Assembly: GCA_032718475.1 (NCBI GenBank)
Contig: JAUCBJ010000973.1
Location: forward strand, 1 to 53,088
Length of the DNA: 53,088 nucleotides
Source: Nemertoderma westbladi
Lineage: Eukaryota; Xenacoelomorpha; Nemertodermatida; Nemertodermatidae
Reading direction: 5' to 3'
In this document: in pieces, positions 22,946 through 33,100 of the stretch
How the letters are laid out: each line of letters opens with the position of its first letter
How positions within the stretch are numbered: position 1 is the stretch's first letter
Translations under genes and position numbers: made by a program
The notes under the pieces: model-generated
Databases searched by the model: none
The model's input: only the letters and a program-made list of their open reading frames with translations
What the model was told of the DNA's origin: nothing

Positions 22946-23242
22946 ATATTATGTTTCACTAATTGATGACATTCGGTTTGCTGCGTGAGAATTTCCGTCA
23001 TACAATTATTAGAAGAAAGAAAAGACGAAAAGTCCGTGGAATGCCGTAGTTATAATTATTTTTTATCACCCAACGCCGGTACCTACCAGTACCTGCCATA
23101 GATCCATTAGACCACCACAGGCTCTACTAGAAGTGGCACCTTTAATGAGGGGAGAATCACAGCAAAGCTCAACAAATTCATTTTTAGTAAAAAAATAGTG
23201 TTTAGTGATTAATATTTCAGCATAAAAACGTTATTGTCAGAG

Positions 23243-23475
23243 ACAGGAGGGAGACTTGACGCAAATTCCATCTCGTCGAATTAATATCCCGCCTCAATGT
23301 TAAATTCTCAATTCAGGAAAGGAGAAGGTTACAGTGGCACGTTATTCTAAACAATAAACGAAACTCAATACAACAACAGGTTTCAGTTTATTTTTGAGAG
23401 TAATCAGCTATTATTTGCGTCGATTTTCCCCTGGAGAGGGATTAATGTTTTACGTAAAAAGTCCCTACCCGTATT
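23243..23475 (+). mobile_element. Family A TIR element, copy 3
   Basis: It begins ACAGGAGGGAGACTTGACGC and holds the internal GGAAAGGAGAAGGTTACAGT, AAACAATAAACG and the late block AATCAGCTATTATTTGCGTC. It aligns over its whole length with the copy at 10829-11071. Confidence 0.85.
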
Positions 23476-23610
23476 GTGAACATTCAAATTTGCCTGTTGA
23501 ACCATTAACTTGAATTGGAAATTAAAAAAGCAAAGTGGAAAATCATTGTTGTTCGTCAAGTATTTGATTCATAAAAATGGTCTTTATGACCTAATTATAG
23601 GGTAATTACC

Positions 23611-23945
23611 GGATATAAGATGCTCTTTATATACCGAAGAGGTATAAAGCTTGCTCTTTATAATCCCGCGGTAAAGCGGTGAATATCATTTCAGTTATCC
23701 CGTATACTGACTTTCGACGGATATAAGATGCTCTTTATATACCGAAGAGGTATAAAGCTTGCTCTTTATAATCCCGCGGTAAAGCGGTGAATATCATTTC
23801 AGTTATCCCGTATACTGACTTTCGACGGATATAAGATGCTCTTTATATACCGAAGAGGTATAAAGCTTGCTCTTTATAATCCCGCGGTAAAGCGGTGAAT
23901 ATCATTTCAGTTATCCCGTATACTGACTTTCGACGGATATAAGAT
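23611..23945. repeat. 108-bp tandem array (3 copies plus a partial)
   Basis: Units begin GGATATAAGATGCTCTTTAT at 23611, 23719, 23827 and 23935, exactly 108 bp apart, and the three full copies look identical. Each unit contains an internal hairpin (CTTTATATACC against GGTATAAAG) and a CCGCGG. Confidence 0.95.
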
Positions 23946-24041
23946 GTTCCCAGCGTATGACGGTGATACTGCACTTGAGTCAAGATAAAAGCAGTACACT
24001 ATAAACTCCAGACGATCCTACGAGGGTTAACAGTTATCAGT

Positions 24042-24759
24042 AGGCCGCCCGCCGTATCCGTGTAGAGGTAACTTCTAGGCCGCCCGCCGTATCCGTGTAG
24101 AGGTAACTTCTAGGCCGCCGTATCCGTGTAGAGGTAACTTCTAGCCCGCCGTATCCGTGTAGAGGTAACTTCTAGCCCGCCGTATCCGTGTAGAGGTAAC
24201 TTCTAGGCCGCCCGCCGTATCCGTGTAGAGGTAACTTCTAGCCCGCCGTATCCGTGTAGAGGTAACTTCTAGCCCGCCGTATCCGTGTAGAGGTAACTTC
24301 TAGGCCGCCCGCCGTATCCGTGTAGAGGTAACTTCTAGCCCGCCGTATCCGTGTAGAGGTAACTTCTAGCCCGCCGTATCCGTGTAGAGGTAACTTCTAG
24401 CCCGCCGTATCCGTGTAGAGGTAACTTCTAGGCCGCCCGCCGTATCCGTGTAGAGGTAACTTCTAGCCCGCCGTATCCGTGTAGAGGTAACTTCTAGGCC
24501 GCCCGCCGTATCCGTGTAGAGGTAACTTATAGCCCGCCGTATCCGTGTAGAGGTAACTTCTAGCCCGCCGTATCCGTGTAGAGGTAACTTCTAGCCCGCC
24601 GTATCTGTGTAGAGGTAACTTCTAGCCCGCCGTATCCGTGTAGAGGTAACTTCTAGCCCGCCGTATCCGTGTAGAGGTAACTTCTAGGCCGCCCGCCGTA
24701 TCCGTGTAGAGGTAACTTCTAGGCCGCCCGCCGTATCCGTGTAGAGGTAACTTCTAGGC
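24042..24759. repeat. 31/35-bp two-type tandem array (22 units)
   Basis: The shared core is CGTATCCGTGTAGAGGTAAC. Units differ by having CTAGCCCGCCG (31 bp, short) or CTAGGCCGCCCGCCG (35 bp, long). The order from left is L L M S S L S S L S S S L S L S S S S S L L, where M is a third variant lacking CCCG. Substitutions are almost absent. Confidence 0.93.
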
Positions 24760-25245
24760 CCAATAAACTATGACGTAAACGTTTCCGCTCATCTAGATGA
24801 GGCAAATATAAACCGAATAAACCCGAACCGTCCCTACCGGTCGCCGGGGCAACCCGCCCGACGATACTGAATCTGGAATCTGTTTGTCATTCCGGTGGCC
24901 GATAACCGATACGAGATTTCTAAAAGTGTCGACTCAAATAGAAGAAAGAATAAAGTAAACTCAAACAATTACATAATAATTATTATTTAATTGGAAAGTT
25001 GGCGCACATACAGAAAAAATAGCACAATTATACTTAAGAGTTAGCCAGTATATGTAACGTTTAAATTTTTGAGTAAATCGTCACAATCTAGACGAAAATC
25101 GAGTATTTCAGTTCCCATTGAAACCCAAAATTTTAGAATGACATCATTGCCATAGAAAGAAAGAAATCAAATTCAGATAGTGCCACATTACTAAATACCC
25201 CAAGCTATAACTAATTGAAGATATAGTTCAGTATCCTTGTATAAC
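24760..25245. other. Unassigned AT-rich spacer
   Basis: No gene or repeat is recognised between the 31/35-bp array and the foldback region. Confidence 0.5.
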
Positions 25246-25249
25246 AACT

Positions 25250-25395
25250 ATTTACATACTTGTGTGTAAAGTAGCACTTTACAGTGTGATGAGCCGAGTG
25301 GTTTTGTTACACGAACGAACGTTAGTGAGTGAGTGAAAATAAAGCCACGAGGATCAAAACACTGTAAAGTACTTTGCAACAAGTATGTATGTAGT
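25250..25395. repeat. Short foldback (ACTTTACAGTGT ends)
   Basis: CACTTTACAGTGTGATGAGCC near 25274 pairs with an inverted ATCAAAACACTGTAAAGT near 25353. Outside them lie TACTTGTG and CAACAAGTA. This is MITE-like in size and shape. Confidence 0.75.
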
Positions 25396-25871
25396 TTTAT
25401 TCCAAAATTTTAACATTACGAAATGATTGTATATACATTATAAGTGATAGAAACTGCACAAATTATATTAGTTGCTGTATAGATAAATGTAAAAATGACA
25501 TAAATTATGTTATAAATAAGTTAGCTTATATTTATGGTGGCGTTTGGAGCCATGTTAATAGTTTATAGCTACTGGTTATTAATAGCTATACCACGCCTAC
25601 CGGTAGGTAATGCAGTAGGCCTATCTGGCTATCAGGCAAATTTCTACCTTTGTTTACGTGGTAACCAATGACGGCGTTAAGCAATGACCACTAGGGGGAC
25701 ATTACTTAAAGCCGTCATGGTTACCACGTAAACAATAACACCAAATACAATACTAAATATACAGGCCAATACAATGCTGTAATGTCCTCTAAAGTTTTAA
25801 AGTGCTAAATAACAAATCGCTGTTAATACTAACGGCGTTGAGTAATGTTACAATTTTGGAATAAAATATGT
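25388..25871. repeat. Nested foldback element (about 480 bp)
   Basis: The outer ends are inverted: ATTCCAAAATTTTAACATTA (about 25400) against TAATGTTACAATTTTGGAAT (about 25845). Inside is a strong hairpin at 25648-25733, in which GTTTACGTGGTAACC pairs with GGTTACCACGTAAAC and the stem continues through GACGGCGTTAAGCAATG. The sequence ACGGCGTT..G.AATG recurs near 25832. Confidence 0.8.
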
Positions 25872-26695
25872 TATATAAAGAGTATTCATGGCAATGATTG
25901 CATTCTAGAACTACGTAATTTTATATTATTAAAGTCATGTATCGTTTGGCTTTCGATAGGAACTGTCAACATATTGCGTTTTGGTTACTAAACAATATAA
26001 CCCTTAAATATACTGGCGAACATCCCGCTGTACGGTATAGTAGTAAAAATCACAAGAAATAAACCCAGACAATTAAATTAACATCAATAAAAATATAGTC
26101 TTAATAATATTGTACTAAAGTACTAACAGGTTTGGTGTTACAATTGATTGCTTCTCAGAGACAATAAGCCCCGTTGTATATTGCAAGTGAGTTCGTGTAT
26201 CTGGGAGATTATGGAATTAATATTTCCGTCTTAAGGGTAAGGTAGTAGTGGAATATTATTACTCGAGTCAATAAAAACTAATTTATAATTAATGATAGAG
26301 AGAGTGTTTATTTATAATATAGATCGTCAATTATACGAAATAGTGTACGGAGCAAGGGAGAATGCAAATTATTTTAAAACCAAAACAATAAATGAAACTC
26401 ATTTTCAACTTTTAGTTGGTTATATAGAGTTATAGTAAAATAAAATATATAAAAAGTGTGACAATTTTAATTTGTTTACTATAGTTATATAGACACATAA
26501 ACTTCATTAAATCAGGGTTATAGACATTTCTACAATGTAGTGGAACAGACTCTATATCTTCCTATTCACCCAAAATATTACTGTCTCACAAGATGCGGCA
26601 TCTGATATTTCAACTGCTACCAAATAAAAATAAAAATATTCATCCAAAACCACCAGGAATTGCTTAAATATAAACTATAAACCGCGGCACGTTTA
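25872..26695. other. Gene-free stretch with a degenerate family A element
   Basis: A weak relative of family A is visible between about 26215 and 26440: AAAACCAAAACAATAAATGA near 26378, preceded by a diverged left half. No other feature is recognised. Confidence 0.5.
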
Positions 26696-27182
26696 CTAAA
26701 GTTCCTCCTTCCGCGACGTATGCTCCCTGTATGCTGCGGAATGTTCCAGGAGGAACGCCTCGAACCCCTCCACAGTTTGCTCCCCAGTGTACTCAACCGG
26801 TTCCGTTTTCTTCCCTTTCCCACCGAAATAAACAGCAGGAAAGGGCGGCGTAGCGTAGGCTGGGTGCCCTTCGTTGTTGGCTCCGTCCATCTGCGCCACA
26901 AACAACCCCGGGACCTCCCGCAACCGGGTCGCCAACTCCAGATAAACCGGCTCCAACTTCCTACAAGAACCGCAATACGGCGCCCCCAGATTCATTAGAA
27001 CATCCTTATCTGAGTCCAATACGAACTTCTTGAATGTCGACCCCACAACAACGTATACCGGGCCTTTCTGTGACTTGGGGACCAGCTCGCTCTTAAGTAC
27101 AGGCTCCCCAGTGCCCCCTTGGAAGGCGTCAAGGAACTCGGGAAAGTCCTCCCAAAAATCATCGCTCGGTTCCATGGCGTAC
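26696..27182 (-). CDS. PDIA4: PDIA4 exon 5 (end of b', a' domain, KEEL)
   Basis: The acceptor ATGCCGCAG|GTACGCC completes Arg485 and reads YAMEPSDDF. It codes through the CGSC site to KEEL and TAG. The pyrimidine tract before this acceptor is poor, whereas the satellite just upstream offers many better-looking sites. Confidence 0.93.
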
Positions 27183-30100
27183 CTGCGGCATAATCAGTAG
27201 ATTGAATAACTGAAAGTAAATAGCCCAAAAACTGGAAGTAAATAGCCGAAAAACTGAAAGTAAATAAAAATAACCGTAAAACTGAAAGTAAGTAGCCATA
27301 AAACTGAAAGCAAATAACCGTAAAACTGAAAGTAAATAAAAATAACCGTAAAACTGAAAGTAAGTAGCCATAAAACTGAAAGTAAATAACCGTAAAACTG
27401 AAAGTAAATAAAAATAACCGTAAAACTGAAAGTAAGTAGCCATAAAACTGAAAGTAAATAACCGTAAAACTGAAAGTAAATAAAAATAACCGTAAAACTG
27501 AAAGTAAGTAGCCATAAAACTGAAAGCAAATAACCGTAAAACTGAAAGTAAGTAGCCATAAAACTGAAAGCAAATAACCGTAAAACTGAAAGTAAATAAA
27601 AATAACCGTAAAACTGAAAGTAAGTAGCCATAAAACTGAAAGTAAATAACCGTAAAACTGAAAGTAAATAAAAATAACCGTAAAACTGAAAGTAAGTAGC
27701 CATAAAACTGAAAGTAAATAACCGTAAAACTGAAAGTAAATAAAAATAACCGTAAAACTGAAAGTAAGTAGCCATAAAACTGAAAGCAAATAACCGTAAA
27801 ACTGAAAGTAAATAAAAATAACCGTAAAACTGAAAGTAAGTAGCCATAAAACTGAAAGTAAATAACCGTAAAACTGAAAGTAAATAGCCATAAAACTGAA
27901 AGTAAATAACCGTAAAACTGAAAGTAAATAAAAATAACCGTAAAACTGAAAGTAAGTAGCCATAAAACTGAAAGCAAATAACCGTAAAACTGAAAGTAAA
28001 TAAAAATAACCGTAAAACTGAAAGTAAGTAGCCATAAAACTGAAAGTAAATAACCGTAAAACTGAAAGTAAATAGCCATAAAACTGAAAGTAAATAACCG
28101 TAAAACTGAAAGTAAATACCCGAAAAAGTGAAAGTCAATAGCTTAATAACTGAAAGTAAATAGCCGTAAAACTGAAAGTAAATAGCTTAATAACTGAAAG
28201 TAAATAGCCGTAAAACTGAAAGTAAATAAAAATAACCGTAAAACTGAAAGTAAGTAGCCATAAAACTGAAAGTAAATAACCGTAAAACTGAAAGTAAATA
28301 GCCATAAAACTGAAAGTAAATAACCGTAAAACTGAAAGTAAATAAAAATAACCGTAAAACTGAAAGTAAGTAGCCATAAAACTGAAAGCAAATAACCGTA
28401 AAACTGAAAGTAAATAAAAATAACCGTAAAACTGAAAGTAAGTAGCCATAAAACTGAAAGTAAATAACCGTAAAACTGAAAGTAAATAGCCATAAAACTG
28501 AAAGTAAATAACCGTAAAACTGAAAGTAAATAAAAATAACCGTAAAACTGAAAGTAAGTAGCCATAAAACTGAAAGCAAATAACCGTAAAACTGAAAGTA
28601 AATAAAAATAACCGTAAAACTGAAAGTAAGTAGCCATAAAACTGAAAGTAAATAACCGTAAAACTGAAAGTAAATAGCCATAAAACTGAAAGTAAATAAC
28701 CGTAAAACTGAAAGTAAATACCCGAAAAAGTGAAAGTCAATAGCTTAATAACTGAAAGTAAATAGCCGTAAAACTGAAAGTAAATAGCTTAATAACTGAA
28801 AGTAAATAGCCGTAAAACTGAAAGTAAACAGCTGAAAATCTGAAAGTAAACATATCCACAGTATAAACTTTAACCATTTCCGTGTCACTCACCTGCGACC
28901 GTCCCGCGCGTAGCAACCAGCGTTAATGCTCTCCCCGCTATCTGCCAGACGCAGTTCCTCCAACTCTTCCCTCATCTTCTCATCGTCAGCGATCGCGAAA
29001 TGAATCTCCCGCCGCTGATTGGCTACTTTGAGTACGCGTTTCCGCAGCCACTGAGTAGACCGATGTTCCTCCTCGCTGCCCCACTCAACAGTACCAAAGA
29101 CAACACACAACGGCCGACCACCATACTCCCTTCCTGTGAGAAAGTAAACTAATGATCAACAAATCATTATGAGAATGAAAAACAAGTCAAGGAAATTTAA
29201 CTTTAATTAAGGAACTAATGATATTTTCCCCATATCATCCATAATATTTGTAGGATAAAATTAATATTTGGTGAGCACCCATCTAATATATGAATAAAAA
29301 AAAAGTTAAAAAAATATAACATTTAACAACTGCCAGCGGAGTTAATAAAGGGTCGAGAGAATATAGAAAATATAGAGCGAAGTAGTGTAACAAAATAAAC
29401 TGAACTGCAGACACTATATAGTTGACTGAACTGCAGACACTATATAGTTGACTGAACTGCAGACACTATATAGTTGACTGAACTGCAGACACTATATAGT
29501 TGACTGAACTGCAGACACTATATAGTTGACTGAACTGCAGACACTATATAGTTGACTGAACTGCAGACACTATATAGTTGACTGAACTGCAGACACTATA
29601 TAGTTGACTGAACTGCAGACACTATATAGTTGACTGAACTGCAGACACTATATAGTTGACTGAACTGCAGACACTATATAGTTGACTGAACTGCAGACAC
29701 TATATAGTTGACTGAACTGCAGACACTATATAGTTGACTGAACTGCAGACACTATATAGTTGACTGAACTGCAGACACTATATAGTTGACTGAACTGCAG
29801 ACACTATATAGTTGACTGAACTGCAGACACTATATAGTTGACTGAACTGCAGACACTATATAGTTGACTGAACTGCAGACACTATATAGTTGACTGAACT
29901 GCAGACACTATATAGTTGACTGAACTGCAGACACTATATAGTTGACTGAACTGCAGACACTATATAGTTGACTGAACTGCAGACACTATATAGTTGACTG
30001 AACTGCAGACACTATATAGTTGACTGAACTGCAGACACTATATAGTTGACTGAACTGCAGACACTATATAGTTGACTGAACTGCAGACACTATATAGTTG

Positions 30101-33100
30101 ACTGAACTGCAGACACTATATAGTTGACTGAACTGCAGACACTATATAGTTGACTGAACTGCAGACACTATATAGTTGACTGAACTGCAGACACTATATA
30201 GTTGACTGAACTGCAGACACTATATAGTTGACTGAACTGCAGACACTATATAGTTGACTGAACTGCAGACACTATATAGTTGACTGAACTGCAGACACTA
30301 TATAGTTGACTGAACTGCAGACACTATATAGTTGACTGAACTGCAGACACTATATAGTTGACTGAACTGCAGACACTATATAGTTGACTGAACTGCAGAC
30401 ACTATATAGTTGACTGAACTGCAGACACTATATAGTTGACTGAACTGCAGACACTATATAGTTGACTGAACTGCAGACACTATATAGTTGACTGAACTGC
30501 AGACACTATATAGTTGACTGAACTGCAGACACTATATAGTTGACTGAACTGCAGACACTATATAGTTGACTGAACTGCAGACACTATATAGTTGACTGAA
30601 CTGCAGACACTATATAGTTGACTGAACTGCAGACACTATATAGTTGACTGAACTGCAGACACTATATAGTTGACTGAACTGCAGACACTATATAGTTGAC
30701 TGAACTGCAGACACTATATAGTTGACTGAACTGCAGACACTATATAGTTGACTGAACTGCAGACACTATATAGTTGACTGAACTGCAGACACTATATAGT
30801 TGACTGAACTGCAGACACTATATAGTTGACTGAACTGCAGACACTATATAGTTGACTGAACTGCAGACACTATATAGTTGACTGAACTGCAGACACTATA
30901 TAGTTGACTGAACTGCAGACACTATATAGTTGACTGAACTGCAGACACTATATAGTTGACTGAACTGCAGACACTATATAGTTGACTGAACTGCAGACAC
31001 TATATAGTTGACTGAACTGCAGACACTATATAGTTGACTGAACTGCAGACACTATATAGTTGACTGAACTGCAGACACTATATAGTTGACTGAACTGCAG
31101 ACACTATATAGTTGACTGAACTGCAGACACTATATAGTTGACTGAACTGCAGACACTATATAGTTGACTGAACTGCAGACACTATATAGTTGACTGAACT
31201 GCAGACACTATATAGTTGACAAATCAATAAATGTTTGAAGAATAACTGCGGGGGGGGGGGGGGTGGGGGGTGTCACTGTAATATACGATATTTTATTACT
31301 AATATTATTATATAAGTATATTTGACACCCCAGAAGGGAGATATAGAGTAAGTATGTGAAGACACAAGGATATGGTGTAATAATTATTAGAATATTATTA
31401 TTAAAAGTATTTACAAAGCGCCGAATACACGGTGTTCTAGGCGCAGAGTAAAAGTTATAGACATGTTGTAAAAATAACTTAAAGAAAATGCTCAATAAAT
31501 AAAAAAAATTAAAGTGATGATAGTAGTTCTAATTGTAGGCTTTACGAAAGATGTGTGTCTTCAAATGGTTCTTAAATAAGTTTAGGGTAGATCCGTACTA
31601 GTCGATATTTAGAAAATTTATTTCTTTACAAATTCTGTTTTTAAGTCATTGAATGTGTGAACAGAAACTGCATATAGGAAAAACACAGATAGGGGGGGAA
31701 CTGGACGAAATAAAAATTCATCCCTCTCCAGGGGAAATTGGACGCAAATAACAGCTGATTACTCTCAAAAATACAACTGAAACCTGTTCTATTGTGTTTA
31801 GTTTATTGTTTTGGTTAAAATAACGTGCCACTGTAACCTGCTCCTTTCCTTAAATTGAGAATTTAACATTGAGGGGGGATATTAATTTGTCAAGGCGGGT
31901 TTTGCGTCCAGTCCTTCCCAATCTGTAACCTACCCTGCGTCGTCGCCGAGTACTCCCCCACTAGGGGGCGTCTGTGGGATTCGATCCACTCGACTATCTG
32001 TGAACGCGATGCCGTCACGTCGTCCAACTCGTGAACTTCCGGTTCGAACTCGGACCGGAAGCGGCGTTGATGCGTCAGCTTCAGGTGAGGACGGCTCGCG
32101 TGCGACGGATCCACCACGTAACCGAACTTATAATCCTCGCGCTTCACGTTGGCCACGTCGTCGAACGTCGCCGCTAGGGGGTGCTCGAGTGTCGGGAAGT
32201 AGCCGACCACATAGACCAGCTTGGCGAAGTCCTTCTCGTTGTAGAAGCCACGGAGGCTGGCGCGACTGGAGGGGTCGATGGGGAAACTCGAAGGGACCAG
32301 AAGTTTAATCAACTCCGTCTAATAATAAGAGCAATATAATCGGTAATAGCAGGATAAAGTAATACTTTATGTTCCTAGTAATAATAATAAATATGGAGAC
32401 TATCGCTTAGTTACAAGGACAGATTATTCGTACAAATTCCAATCTAGACAAATCAACTATGTTGATTTTCAATCAAGGGAAAGGAGCAGGTTTTAGCGAC
32501 ATGTTATTATCACCAAAACAATAACCGAGAGACACTACCACTGCGCAGGAAATTTTAGGAGGTTCTCAGCAGTTATATTTTAACTCAAGAAAAAAATGCA
32601 TAAAGGGGAGAGTAACAGTAAATCTTCTCTTCCCGGGGAGATTCAACGTATATAAGAGCTGATTACTTTAAAAAATAAAACCCTATCAAACCAATAACCA
32701 TATCTAATTAGCATTTGCTTTAGTTTATTATTTTGGTTATAATAACGCCACTGTAACTTGCTCCTATCCCTTACATTATTAATTATCACTATCAGATGAG
32801 GCCCGAGATGGAAAATCCCCGCTATAGAGAAAATACAGAATCGGAACTGCTCTCGCAATAGTATTTACCGGCGCAGGTTCAAATCCGAATGAAGGCTTTA
32901 TAAATTTTGCTCTGTAGTGTCCCTCGGTAAGACACTTCAGACATAGTGCTTTAGCAAACCCAGCGATGGAATGGGAACCTGGCTACTGCTGAGGGAGTAA
33001 AGAAAGGGTTGGATGGTTATGGAGTGTACAACCTAGGGAGTTAGTGAGGCGTTTCCCTGCTTTATAGGTAACAGCCAAGAGAGAGGAGCCTTTGGGTTGC

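Noticed and set aside
24042-24759. CRISPR-like array
   Set aside because: There are no unique spacers, only head-to-tail repeat units, and the DNA is eukaryotic.
26995-28740. Several long minus-strand ORFs rich in Phe, Leu and Tyr
   Set aside because: They are frame readings of the satellite in PDIA4 intron 4; the same words appear in all three frames.
32870-32886. Functional tRNA gene from the B-box-like sequence
   Set aside because: No A box, anticodon stem or acceptor stem can be built around it; a SINE remnant is more likely.
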